From assembly GCF_036884655.1 (NCBI RefSeq), contig NC_088355.1:18542501-18606500 (forward strand): 64,000 nt of DNA, in the 5' to 3' direction. The DNA is from Musa acuminata AAA Group (taxonomy: Eukaryota > Streptophyta > Magnoliopsida > Zingiberales > Musaceae). This document shows, piece by piece, positions 22,502-33,910 of this stretch (positions are counted from its first letter, which is position 1; every line of letters begins with the position of its first letter). The notes beneath the pieces are model-generated. The model did not search any database, had not been told where the DNA came from, and was given only the letters and a program-made list of their open reading frames with translations. The position numbers and the translations under genes were made by a program.

Positions 22502-23020
22502 ATTATCTTTGATGAACTTGATGTGAGAAATTCCTCATACAAGTTCTTTGGATGATATTTGAGTAATTAGTTTCATGCTAGCATGACCTAATCTCCTATG
22601 CCAAAGCCATGCATCCTCATTCAAAACTGAGAAACATACTTCATTGCAAAGATCATTGATGTTAATGGTGTATACGTTATTCTGTTTTAATGCAATCATA
22701 GATGTGTTTTTGTGTGGTTTTTCAATGATGCAAGCATTAGATTCGAATTTGACAATATATCCTTTATCACACAATTAACTAATACTCAAGAGGTTATGTT
22801 TTAAACCATCAACTAACAAAACATCTTTAATAAAGAAGTTGGATTTGTTACCTATAGTTCCTTTGCCAATGATTTTACCCTTGTTGTTGTCTCCGAAGGT
22901 GACATAGCCTTCGTCTATGCTAGTGAGCTTAGAGAATTGAGATGGATCTCCGGTCATATGCCTTAAGCATCCACTATCAAGATACCATCTCTTGCTCCTA
23001 GCTTGTGATGGTGTATGTCT
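22502..23020 (-). pseudogene. Element J protease and GAG-pre-integrase
   Basis: The aspartic protease motif reads WYLDSGCLRHMTGD, with the catalytic D-S-G intact. Next come [13 protein letters not shown] and [14 protein letters not shown], then GAG-pre-integrase (LWHRRLGHASMKL). Stops at 22775-22777 and 22535-22537 interrupt it. Confidence 0.87.
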
Positions 23021-24604
23021 CTACAAGAAAGGATAATTTTTAGGTACCCATTTACTTTTGGGTGCCTCAAAAACTGATCTACATCGTTTATCAAGTTGCA
23101 TAGAGTTTGTCATGGTTCCTTTAGGAACCAAAATTAATTTGTTCGGACTAATTTTCTTGTATGGACAATAATACGTTTTGTGTCCATGTTTGCAACAAAA
23201 GTTGCATTTGCTTTGGTGTCGAACATGTAGGATGGGGCCTTTTATGAAGGTGGTTGGATTTTGGTGAGGATTTCTCACAGATCCGATCCCACTTCTATTA
23301 GGAACGTGACCCTTGTTTGTAAGGATCATGTTTAAAGGGTTGCTACCAACCTCGAATTTCTTCAAGGTGTCCTTAAGTAGCAAGTTTTCCTTTTGGATAG
23401 TTTCTAGATCATGGCATTTTATACAAGAACCTAAACTATCATGATATTCAGTTTTTAACTTATCAAAATTACAAGTAAGACTATCATGCTCCTTTTTTAG
23501 TAATTTGTATTTTCTACTAATAATCTTATATTCATCAAATAAGTCATGGAAGGCATTTAATAACTCATCAAATGATAAATCTGCATCAATTAAATTTGTT
23601 ACATCCTCTCCGATGGCCATTAAGGCGTAATGAGCAACTTGCTCGGTTTTGGACTCCTCTTCTTCAGACGCGCTCGAGTCATCCCACGTTGCTTTGAGTG
23701 CCTTCTTCTTTGATGTTCTCTTCTTGGCTTGGGGACAATCACTTTTGTAGTGTCCCGGCTTTTTGCACTCGTAGCAAATAACTTGGTCCTTTTTAGGTTT
23801 AAGTTTATTTTTTATGTCATTTTTAAACTTGTTTCTCTTAATGAATTTTTTGAATTTCCTTGTTAGAAGTGCCAAGTCATCGTCATAGTCCTCGTCACTT
23901 GAGTTTTCTCTCAAGTGGTCATCTAAAGTTCTAAGTGTCATATCCTTCCTGTTCTTTGGAAGGATGTCTTCTTGCTCTTCATGAGCCTTGCATGTCATTT
24001 CATAGGTCATTAATGACCTGATTAGTTCTTCAAGAGGGAAGTTGTTTAAATCTTTAGCCTCTTGAATAGCAGTGACGTTAGGGTCCCAACTCTTAGGAAG
24101 GGATCTTAGAATCTTATTTACTAGCACAAAATCCGAAAAACTTTTGCCAAGTCCTTTTAGACCATTGACGACATCCGTGAAACGGGTGTACATGTCGCCA
24201 ATAGTCTCACTCGGTTTCATTTGGAAAAGTTCGAAAGAGTGTATCAAAAGATTGATTTTTAACTCTTTCACTCTACTTGTGCCTTCGTGAGTCACTTCGA
24301 GTGTATGCCAAATATCAAATGCGGTTTCACAAACCAAAACATGATTAAACTCATTTTTATCAAGCGCACAAAATAAGGCATTCATAGCCTTTGCATTAAG
24401 AGTGAAAGTCTTCTTTTCCAATTCATTCCAATCGATCATTGGAAGAGAAGACTTCGAATATCCATTTTCAACAAGATTCCAAAGTTCAAAATCCATTGAA
24501 ATAAAGAAGATCCTCATTCGGGTCTTCCAATAGGTGTAGTCCGTCCCATTGAACATGGGTGGACGTGTAATAGAATGACCCTCTTGGTTTCCGGTGTATA
24601 CCAT
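23021..24604 (-). pseudogene. Element J gag, 527 codons
   Basis: SIRE-type Gag (nucleocapsid/coat protein). The N-terminus has FNGTDYTYWKTRM and the UBN2-like core (KAMNALFCALDKNEF, then DMYTRFTDVVNGL). A CCHC knuckle (CYECKKPGHYKSDC) lies near residue 280, followed by an acidic SASEEEE stretch and a charged, probably coiled segment (about 330-410). A second Cys/His cluster (CNFCCKHGHKTYYC) lies near residue 470. The frame is open from ATG at 24604 to a TAG at 23021-23023, where pol should continue. This gag is the reference for the shortened gag of A, B, F, G and H. Confidence 0.9.
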
Positions 24605-24640
24605 CTCTCTTAGGTTTTAATCCATTTAAGAGTTAACCCC

Positions 24641-24654
24641 GCTCTGATACCAAT
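24641..24654 (-). other. Primer binding site of element J
   Basis: Minus strand ATTGGTATCAGAGC directly after the LTR, complementary to initiator-Met tRNA. Confidence 0.88.
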
Positions 24655-26136
24655 TGTTAGGATCAAGAGCACTAAGAGGGGGGATGTGAATTAGTGCAGC
24701 GGAAAACTTTCGATGATTAAAATCGCGTTCGTACGATAAGAGCGATTTCGGTAGAAAATCCGATTCATAAATCACTTTAACTTGTAATCAAGCAAGATGC
24801 AGTTAAAGCAAGTCTATGAAGGCAGTTTGCAGTTGCGATGGAAATTAGAATGTAAGCGTAAACTGAAATTTGATGTTCGTATGATAAAACTGATTTACGT
24901 CTAAACGTCGATTCGGAAAATACTGAACTTGAAACACGATCGTAAATGCGTAGAAGGCAGTAAGCTATTGAGGAGGTTTGCAGTAAAGATAATATACTCA
25001 AAGTAAATGCAAACCGAGATTTAGAGTGGTTCGGTCAATCTTGACCTACATCCACTTCTGGCTTCTTCCACCGATGAGGTCACCGACATCCACTATAGGC
25101 CTTCCTTCAATAGGCGAAGGCCAACCACCCTTTTACAGTTTCACTCCTTTTGACGGGCTTAGGAGACAACCTTACAGAATTTTCTTTCCTCACTTGACAG
25201 ATCAAAACTTGGAAGAAAAGAGGAAAGATAACTTTTAACTCATACTACACTTTTTGAGCTCTCAAAAACATAGAGTAAGATCAGGATTTCGGTAGTTTTT
25301 GGTTACTCTGTCTTTGCTGAAAGGGTGGGGTATTTATAAGCCCCAACCCTATTTGAATTCCACGATCAAAACTGTCAATTCTCGAAATTCCGGGGTTTGG
25401 CGGTTGCACCGCCTGGCAGAGCTCGAAGACTGAGCCTCTGGGCGATGCCACCTCCTGTCAAGGGCGGTTGCACCTCATGCCAGAGCTCGGAGACCAAGCT
25501 CAGGCGGTTGCACCTCTATCAAAGGCGGTTGCACCGCCCAGCTAGAGCTCGGAGACTGAGCCCTAGGCGGTGCCACCACCGACCCAGGCGGTGCCACCAC
25601 CGACCCAGGCGGTGCCACCTTTGGCCAAGTAATCTGGGTCTGAATGGGCTGATCCATTCGGCCCAATTTGGGCCTTTCAAGGGCCCAATTGCCCCAAGAT
25701 TAAATTAATAGGATCACCTCCCATTTCTAACTTAATCATCGTGCTAACTACAAATTTCTTAAGGCATTTACTGCAACTTGCTCCGGTGCGTCAATTGCTT
25801 CTTCCGGTGAGCTTCCAGCGAACATCCGACGAACCTTCGGCAATGCTCCGACGGACTTCCGGCAAACTCTTGGACTTGCGACGATCCACTTGGTGAGTTC
25901 CGACGAGCTTCTTTGGCAAGCTCCTGGACTTCTCGGATTTGTTCTCGCAAAACCTCCAACGACCGTCCGGACTTCCGCCGAACTCTCGAACCCCCAACAT
26001 GATCATAGTCTTGACTCCGGCGTAACTTTTGCTACATGTCTTACTTTCATTGTAGTTAATCTTGCATACTTATCTCAACATATGGATTAGATAACAAATG
26101 ACAATTGAGATCATCATCAAAATCCGAGATTCAACA
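24655..26136 (-). repeat. 5' LTR of element J
   Basis: 1,482 bp, TGTTAG...TTCAACA. Minus-strand TATA box 25332-25339; U3 dyad array about 25398-25622. It differs from the 3' LTR at many sites and is shorter in the dyad array, so J is older than element I. Confidence 0.9.
25332..25339 (-). promoter_or_regulatory. TATA box of element J 5' LTR
   Basis: TATAAATA on the minus strand; this LTR drives gag-pol at 24604 downward. Confidence 0.65.
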
Positions 26137-26281
26137 CTCTCCTCTCTTGAAAGATCAAAACTTGGAAGAAAAGAGGGAGGAGAACTTCTAGACTTTACAA
26201 CACTTTTGAGCTCTAAAATCACAGAGTAAGATCAAGCTTTCAGTGCTTTTGGGTTACTCTGTCATTGCTGAAAGGGTGGGG

Positions 26282-26289
26282 TATTTATA
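26282..26289 (-). promoter_or_regulatory. TATA box of element A left LTR
   Basis: TATAAATA on the minus strand in the third piece of this LTR. Confidence 0.55.
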
Positions 26290-27779
26290 GGCCCCAACCC
26301 AATTTGAATTCCGAGCTCAAAACTGTCAATTCCCGGAATTCCGGGGTTTGGCGGTTGTACCGCCTGACTGGGGCGGTTGCCCCGCCTAGCAGAGCTCGAA
26401 GACTGAGCCTCTAAGCGATGCCACCTCCTGTCAGGGGTGGTTGCACCTCATGCCATAGCTCGGAGATCGAGCTCAAGCGGTGCCACCGCCCAGCCAGAGC
26501 TTAGAGACCGAGCTCAAGCGGTTCCACCTCTGTCAACGGCGGTTGCACCACCCAGTCTCGCTCGAAGACTGAGCCCAGGCGGTGCCAATGCCTGCCTAGG
26601 GCGGTTGCACCACCCAGCTCTCATGGGAAACCCTCTCTTGGACAGTGCCACCGCCTAGTAGGAAATATGGTCCGAATGGGTTGATCCATTCGGCCCAATT
26701 GGGGTCTGTCAAGGGCCTAATTGCCCCCAAATTAAGTTAATGGGATCATCTCCCATTCCTAACTTAATCTATATGCTAACTACGATAATTCTTAATACAT
26801 TGACTACAACGTGCTCTGGTGTGTCAATCGCTTCTTCCGGCGAGCTTCCGACGAACTTCTGGCGAACATCCGACGAACCTTCGACGATGCTCCGATGGAC
26901 TTCCGGCAAACTCCTGGACTTACGATGATCCACTTGGCGAGTTCTAACGAGCTTCTTTTGGCAAGCTCCTGGACTTCTCGGATTTGTTCCCGCAGAACCT
27001 CCGACGATCGTCCGGACTTCCGTCGAGCTCTCAAACTCCCAACGTGATCATAGTCTTGACTCTAGCGCAACTCCTGCTGCATGTCTTTCTTCCATCGTAG
27101 TTAATCCTACACAATTAAAACAAAACTTCGATCGAGACAATTAATCCTAAGCAATTAACCAAGTTGTCCGGCATGTCATTGGCCCCTCGACGCTTCGTCC
27201 GATTCTTCGGCGCATCGTCCTCTCCTGCGGCCTATTGCACAATCGGCCAGTTGACTTCGCAACTCCGAAATCCTTGGCACAATACCTGCTCTTCTTGTCC
27301 CAAAGCCTTCTGTCGATACATCAACCGATCCACCAGCCCGACGTCTAATCTTCTGACATGTTCCTCCGGCACAACATGATTTTCCTGCTTTAATTGTCTC
27401 ATCCTGATCGAAGCATCCTGCGTCACTCAAAACGCAGATCAAGTCATAAACATATATCAAGTGGTTTCATCATCAAAATACGAGATTCAACAATCTCCCC
27501 CTTTTTGATGATGACAACAACTTGATGACGGAGTTAAAGTTAACTCTCGGAGTTTAAACAAACTCCCCCTATCAATATGCCATATTGATAGAACTTTGAA
27601 TTCAAACTGAATTCAAGTCATTGCAATATTCATTATAAATACTTGCAACACGTCATCATGAACTTATGCATAATATCATACTTCTCCCCCTTTGTCATCA
27701 ACAAAAATGAGAAGTCCAACTATTCTTGTGTTTGGAATATTAGTTTAACTCATTGCATGAAAAACATAATATCAAGTTT

Positions 27780-28205
27780 TATCATCATGCAGTTTTGAAG
27801 CTAGAAAATTTAGCAAGTGTTACATCATGCTTAGAACATTCAAGCTATCAAGTTTTAGATATGCAACTTGTACAACATATAAGATAGCAAATTCAAAGAT
27901 ATGCAAGTTTCTTTGCGATAGGTAAGATAGCACTTTTGCTTCTAGAAATATGCAAGTTAGCAATCTTTGCTTCTCTTTTGAGCTGAGCAATTTCTTGCTT
28001 CCTTTGCAAAGTTTGAGCTAGCAATTTTGCTTCCGTTGCAAAGTGCAAGTTAGCATGTTTTGCATCTTGAGATAGGCAAGATAGGACATTTTTGTATTTT
28101 CTTGAGATTTCAAGCTAGCAATTCTCGGTGATGTTCAAGATAGCAATTTCTTCTTTTTTGAGAAGTTTAATTTTTGCTTTCTTCTTAAATTGTGCAAGCT
28201 AGCTA
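27780..28205. repeat. Degenerate GCAAGCTAGCAA array (element A)
   Basis: Recurrent ATGCAAGTT, AGCTAGCAA and TTTTGCTTC words, as in element B at 6720-7350. Confidence 0.6.
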
Positions 28206-29074
28206 TCTCCCCCTTTGTCATTGTCAAAAAGAAGGGAAACCCTTTATGTCAATTTCTAAATCATGACAAAGGTGAGTAATCATTCTTATTTCAAAATTCC
28301 ATAATTGAGATAAACCTTGAATTCAAATTAAGGCAATTTTAATCATCATTCACATCATATGCAATACATCACATACATCATAATAAAAAGCATAAGTATT
28401 ACATGCATCATTTTAGGAACAAATCATAGCATTTCATCTCATGGCAAGATATCAGCAAGTAAAATTATGATGCAAGTTATTGATATCTTAACATGATTCA
28501 AATATTTCATCTATTTCTCATTCAAATATGGCACTCATAGTATCAATTCATATATTTCTCCCTCTTTTTCATCAACAAAAAGGAGAACGATATAAGCAAG
28601 TTTTAAACGTAAGTGCGTAATGATTCATGCCATAACTAGATTTATGTCATTTTTCAACAATGAATGATAGGATATCAATTATACAAACACCTTAAGGAAA
28701 ACATGATACGGAGATAGCTTTCATTACTTCTTCCTCTTTATTTGTTATTATCTTTTTGCATGAAGGAGGAAAGTCACTAGTGAGCTTACTTGAATGAAGT
28801 TAAAATTGATAGGATATTAAAGCATTCTTTATTTTTACAAGGGTCAAGATATGTGTGTGAATCAAATCCATGCACGTAAAACTATTTCTCTAAAGATATA
28901 AGAAGGAATCATTAAATCCATTTCTCGAAAGATATTTTTCACAAGATAAGTCTATGAGAGATGCATTTGCTAGTTGATTCCATATGTCAAAAATCAATGA
29001 TATGAATCAAACTCGATATGACATATGTTTATTAAGTCTGAAAGAGAATAATAGATCGAGAAAATCCAAAAATA

Positions 29075-29095
29075 TCAATTGTTAGGATCAAGAAA
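29075..29095. other. LTR-terminus footprint inside element A
   Basis: AATTGTTAGGATCAAGA matches the junction of primer site and LTR start (CCAATTGTTAGGATCAAGA) yet lies in the interior. Element H has the same at 62071-62085; element J does not at the matching place. Confidence 0.5.
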
Positions 29096-29315
29096 ATTCG
29101 AAAATAAAATTTAACACTTTCATGGGACATGATTTTGCTATAGATTTTCAAGTTCAATCATGAAGATAAAACATGCTCTTGATCATGAAAATTTTTGTAT
29201 CCAAAACACATAGTTTCCAACATGTTATTAAGGCATGTAATAGTGTAAAATCATCATGGCAATTAAGTGATTTGATCATTGAATCAAGAAAGTCCGAAAA
29301 ATAATCTTAACAAGT

Positions 29316-29333
29316 TCATGCATTCGGGCACAT
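29316..29333 (-). pseudogene. Residual last codons of pol in element A
   Basis: The minus strand reads M-C-P-N-A-stop, identical to the last residues of J's pol at 19970. Upstream pol sequence is absent, which marks the deletion edge. Confidence 0.65.
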
Positions 29334-29701
29334 TTTTGCCATAGTTTTTCAAATACACTCATGAAAATAACACATGCTTATCATCATGTATAGCTTAAAA
29401 TCTCATGCATAAAATTGTTAATCAAAATATTTAATATTACATCATTATGTATTTCTTCAAATCAAACATGATTTTATTTAATCAAAATCGAGAAATAACA
29501 ATGGAAATCAACGTAATACACATTATTACTTCTTAACCATGATTTCATATTTTCAATCAAAATCATTTTGTTTGTTTATCATAAAATATGCAATATTATC
29601 ATTTTCGAAATTACTAGCATGATCATAATTTTTTATTTTTAAACATGTAATTTTTAAGAAAATTAATTCTAAACTAAAAAAGAAAACACATCATGAAAGC
29701 A

Positions 29702-30661
29702 TCAAGTAATTTCAAAATAAATTAGGGGGATTTCGATTACCTCATCATTGAAAACGATTAAGGCGTAGTTTGCCACCTCGCCTTTCTTGATTTTCTCCTC
29801 GTCTTCAGAGGAGCTCGATTCATCCCACTTTGTGTTCTTCTTCTTTGGCCTCTTCCTTCGTTCAAGTTTATTGTTTATTTTAGATTTTTGTTTAATAAAC
29901 TTATTAAGATTTAGTGTTCAAAGTTCAAGTTCATCATTGTCCTCATCACTTGAGTCATCGCTCAAGTGGTATTCATTTGTCCAGAGTTCCAAATCCTTCC
30001 TGTTCTTTGGAAGGTGATTTTGTTCATCATGTTCATCATGTGCATTGTGCACCATTTCATATGTCATCAACGAACCAATTAGTTCTTCAAGTGGTAAATT
30101 GTTTAGGTTTTTAGCTTCTTGTACTGCAGTTACTTTTGAATCCCACTTCTTAGAAAGAGAACGCAAAATCTTGTTTACGAGTTCAAAATCCGAAAAATAT
30201 TTTCCAAGAACTCTTAAACCATTGACGACATCCACAAAATGGGTGTACATGTCGCCTATAGTCTCGATTGATTGCATTCGAAAAAGCTCAAAATCATACA
30301 ATAAAATGTTAACTTTCGAGTCTTTGACTCTACTAGTTCCCTCGTGCGTGATTTCAAGTGTTTGTCAAATATCAAAAGCCGTTTCACACATAGAAATCCG
30401 ATTGAACTCATTTTTGTCCAAAGCGCAAAATAAGGCATTCATAGCCTTTGCGTTTAAAGAAAAGTACTTCTTCTCCAAATCTGACCATTCGTTCATCAGT
30501 TTAGAGGGAAGTTGAAAGTCGTTTTCAACAATATTCCATAAATCCAAATTCATAGAAATAAAGAAAACTCTCATTCAAGTTTTCCAATAAGTGTAGTCCA
30601 ATCCGTTAAACAATGGTGGACGAACAACCGATAAGCCCTCTTGAAAGCTATGAAGAGCCAT
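29702..30661 (-). pseudogene. Element A shortened gag
   Basis: SIRE-type Gag from ATG at 30661 (MALHSFQEGLSVVRPPLFNG) through the UBN2-like core (DMYTHFVDVVNGLRVLG, PLEELIGSLMTYEM) to an acidic SSSSEDEE stretch. It ends GEVANYALIVFNDEVIEIPL, then a short tail and stop at 29702. There are about 320 codons against 527 in J. The CCHC zinc knuckle is absent and the acidic stretch follows a basic KKKN run. Stops near 30571 and 30365 plus a break near 29915 disable it. No protease or pol follows. Confidence 0.87.
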
Positions 30662-30697
30662 TTCTCTCGGGTGTAAATCTAAAATGAGAAATACCTG

Positions 30698-30711
30698 GCT
30701 CTAATACCAAT
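30698..30711 (-). other. Primer binding site of element A
   Basis: Minus strand ATTGGTATTAGAGC, one change from the initiator-Met tRNA complement. Confidence 0.8.
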
Positions 30712-31424
30712 TGTTAGGATAAGGAGCACTAAGAGGTGGGGGGGGGGGGGGTGAATTAGTGCAGCGGAAAACATTCGACGATTAAAATTGTGTTCATACG
30801 ATAAAAGTGATTTTGATAGAAAACCTGATTCGTAAATCACTTTAACTTATAATCAAGCAAGATGCAGTTAAAGCGAATCTATAAAGGCAGTTTGCAGTTA
30901 TGATGGAAATCAGAATGTAAGCGCAAACTGAAATATGATGTTCGTACAATAAAACTGATTTACGTCTAAACACCGATTCGGAAAATACTGAACTTTGAAA
31001 CACGATCGTAAATACGCAGAAGGTAGTAAGCTATTGAGGAGGTTTGCAGTAAAGATAATATGCTTAAAGTAAATGCAAACCAGAGAGCACCATAATTTTA
31101 GAGTGGTTCGGTCAATCTTGACCTACATCCAATTCTAGCTTCCTCCACTAACGAGGTCACCGACATCCACTAGAGGCCTTCCTTCAATAGGCGAAGGCCA
31201 ACCACCCTTTTACAGTTTCACTCCTTTTGACGAGCTTAGGAGACAACCCTTACAAACTTTTCTCTCCTCTCTTGAAAGATCAAAACTTGGAAGAAAAGAG
31301 GGAGGAGTGTTAGGATCGAGAGCACTAAGAGGGGGGGGGTGAATTAGTGCAGCGGAAATCTTACAGCGATTAAAAACCAAAAGCTGCGTTCGTTCAAAAA
31401 CTATTATGATGCAAAAGCAAATTC

Positions 31425-31735
31425 TCAGTTTGTATCTAAGTGCAGTTTGCGTCTAAGCGCAGATTGCGTCTAAGCGCAGTTTTGCGTCTAAGCGCAGTTT
31501 ACGTCTAAACTCAGATTTATGTCTAAATGCAGTTTTACGTCTAAACGCAGATTTACGTCTAAACGCAGATTTACGTCTAAACGCAGATTTACGTCTAAAC
31601 GCAGTTTTACGTCTAAACGCAGATTTACGTCTAAACTCAGATTTACGTCTTAAACTCATATTTACGTCTAAACGCAGATTTACGTCTAAACGCAGTTTTA
31701 CGTCTAGACGCAGATTTACGTCTAAACTTTGAAAC
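31425..31735 (-). repeat. 18-bp minisatellite in element K LTR
   Basis: About 17 tandem copies of TTACGTCTAAACGCAGAT, alternating between ...CAGATT and ...CAGTTT junctions. Other SIRE-type LTRs here carry one related unit (for example near 24895 and 30957, GATTTACGTCTAAAC), so this is a local expansion of an LTR word. Open frames through it encode only an artefactual repeat. Confidence 0.9.
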
Positions 31736-32444
31736 TTGTTTGTATACTCGCAGAAGGCAGTATGCAGTTGAAATCAAGACGTAAACGTGAACTGAGATCT
31801 GATGATTGAGCGAGGAAAGCCGATTTACGTCTGAATGCAGTTTTACGTCTAAATGTTGAAAACTCGTTCGTAAAATTGTAGAGGACAGTTTGCAGTTATC
31901 AATAGGATCAAAATGTAAGTGTAAACTGCAAAGAAGCTCGTTCGTAAAAGCACGGAAGACAGTTCTGCAGAATCAAACGTAAACGTAAACTGTAATGTAT
32001 GAAAATACGAATTTACGTCTGAATGCAGATTCGAAAGAACAGCACTTAGAACTTGTTCGTGAAAGCGCAGAGAGCAGTAGTAATGAAGGAGGTTTGCAGT
32101 AATGATAAAGTGCTCAAAAATAAACGCAAACCAGAGATTTAGAGTGGTTCGGTCAGCCTTGACCTACTCCACTTTTGGCTTCCTCCACCGACGAGGTTGC
32201 CGACGTCAACTAGGGGCCTTCCTTCAATAGGCGAAGGCCAAACTGCCCTTTTACAATTTCTCTCCTTTTGACAGGCTCAGGAGACAACCTTTACAGACCT
32301 TTCTCTCCTCACTTTACAACTGAAAACTTGAAGAACAGAAGGAGGAGACTTAAAGACTTTACAACACTTTTGAGCTCTTAGAATCACAGAAAAGATCAAG
32401 ATTTCGGTGTAGGTCTGTATCTTTTCAGTGCTGAATGGGTGGGG

Positions 32445-32452
32445 TATTTATA
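32445..32452 (-). promoter_or_regulatory. TATA box of element K LTR
   Basis: TATAAATA on the minus strand, just downstream of the 40-bp array in LTR orientation. Confidence 0.55.
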
Positions 32453-32519
32453 GGCCCCAACCCAATTCAAAATTCGAGCTCAAAACGATCAAATCGATCA
32501 AATCCCAGAATTCTAGGAT

Positions 32520-33060
32520 CAGGCGGTTGCACCTCTTGACTGGAGAGGTGGCACCGCCTGGCAGAGCTCGAAGACTGAGCTCAGTCGATTGCTCCTCTCT
32601 GCCAGAGCTCGAAGACTGAGCTCGATGGTTGCATCACCTGGCAGAGCTCGAAGACTGAGCTCGGTGGTTACACCGCCTGGCAGAGCTCGAAGTCTGAGCT
32701 CGGTGGTTGCATCACCTGGCAGAGCTCGAAACTGAGCTCAGGCTGATGCACCTCTCTGCCAGAGCTCGAAGACTGAGCTCGGTGATTGCATCACCTGGCA
32801 GAGCTCGAGACTGAGCTCAGGCTGATGCACCTCTCTGCCAGAGCTCGAAGACTGAGCTCGGTGGTTGCATCGCCTGGCAGAGCTCGAAACTTGAGCTCTG
32901 GCGGTGCAACCTCTTGACAGAGGAGGTTGCATCGCCCAGTCTAGCTCGAAGACTGAGCTCTGGGCAGTTGCACCTCTTGGCTGGGGCGGTTGCACCTCCC
33001 AGCCTCGCAGCCCTGGCGGTTGCACCTCCTGGCTGGGGCGGTTGCACCTCCTGGTGCAAT
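32520..33060 (-). repeat. About 40-bp tandem array in the U3 of element K
   Basis: About 10 units of 39-41 bases built on CAGAGCTCGAAGACTGAGCT plus GGTGGTTGCATCACCTGG. It is an expanded form of the dyad array in the other LTRs. A 79-bp higher-order unit repeats at about 32721-32880. Confidence 0.85.
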
Positions 33061-33910
33061 CAGGGTCCGAATGGTTCGCTCCATTCGGCCCAATTTGAAT
33101 CTTTTCAGGGGCCCAATTGCCCCAAGATTAAGCTAATGGGATCACCTCCCATTTTCATGCTTAATCATCATGCTAACTACGATTAACTCTAAGACAACTT
33201 CTGCAGCTTTGCTCCGATGCGTCAATCGCTTCTTCCGGCGAGTTTCCAGCCAACTTCCGTCGATCATCCGATAAACCCTCGGTGATCCTTCTGCGGACAT
33301 CCGGCATACTCCTGGACTTTGCGACGATCCACCTGGCGAGTTCCGACGAGCTTCGCTTGGCAAGCTTCTGGACTTCTCGGATCTGTTCTCGCTGAACCTC
33401 CGACGACCGTCCGAACTTCCGTCGAACTCTCGAACTCCCAACGTGATCATGATCTTGACTCCGGCGCAACACCTACTGCTTGTCTTACTCTTATCGTAGT
33501 TAATCCTGCACAACAAATCAAAACTTCGATCGAGACAATTAATCCTAAGCAATTAACCAAGTTGTCCGACATGTCATTGGTCTCTCGACGCTTCGTCCGA
33601 TTCTTCGGTGCATCGTCCTCTCCTGCAGCCTATTGCCCAATCGGCCAGTTGACTCCGCAACTCCGATATCCTTGGCACAATACCCGCTCTTCTTGGCCGA
33701 ATGCCCGAGTTCACGGCCCGAAGCCTTCTGTCGATACGTCGACCGATCCACCGGCCCGACGTCCAATCTTCTGACATGTTCCTTCGGCACAACATGATTA
33801 TCCTGCTTTAATTGTCTCATCCTGATCAAAGCATCCTGCGTCACTCAAAACGCAGATTAAATCATAAACATATATCAAGTGGTTTCATCATCAAAATACG
33901 AGATTCAACA

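Larger units (their letters stand above)
17164..26136 (-). mobile_element. Element J: SIRE/Maximus-type copia element with full gag-pol, inactivated
   Basis: The 9.0-kb element has LTRs at 17164-18747 and 24655-26136, a perfect target duplication CTCTC (17159-17163, 26137-26141), a primer site and a polypurine tract. It is the only SIRE-type copy here that keeps protease, integrase, RT and RNase H. It lies in element A's LTR in the same orientation. At least eight stop codons break the polyprotein, although few frameshifts are seen. It models the autonomous partner of the gag-only copies. Confidence 0.92.
7901..27492 (-). repeat. Element A 3' LTR in three pieces
   Basis: The pieces are 7901-7986, 16697-17163 and 26142-27492, joined across perfect 5-bp duplications of CATAC and CTCTC. 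The sum, about 1.90 kb, matches the right LTR. A G tract of about 14 bases lies at 7924-7937. The minus-strand TATA box is at 26282-26289, and the U3 dyad array at about 26348-26660. Confidence 0.85.
27493..29701 (-). other. Element A 3' non-coding interior
   Basis: There is no gene in 2.2 kb. It has the primary polypurine tract (27493-27508), PPT-like motifs at 27681-27714, 28204-28238 and 28556-28588, the GCAAGCTAGCAA-type array (27780-28205), and a stretch (28560-29335) that aligns with 19317-19990 of element J. The match reaches the last pol codons at 29316-29333; beyond that is AT-rich DNA of unknown origin up to gag. Confidence 0.75.
31308..33910 (-). repeat. Element K 3' LTR, 2.6 kb, expanded by two tandem arrays
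   Basis: TGTTAGGATCGAG...GATTCAACA. It is longer than its relatives (1.5-1.9 kb) because of arrays at 31425-31735 and 32520-33060. TATA box 32445-32452 on the minus strand. Confidence 0.85.

Noticed and set aside
24641..24654. tRNA-like sequence near LTR ends
   Set aside because: It is only the short complement of initiator-Met tRNA used as primer site, not a tRNA gene.
31425..31735. CRISPR-like array of short regular repeats, with a repetitive open frame on the minus strand
   Set aside because: The units are contiguous without unique spacers and lie inside a plant LTR; it is a minisatellite, and the frame is a by-product.
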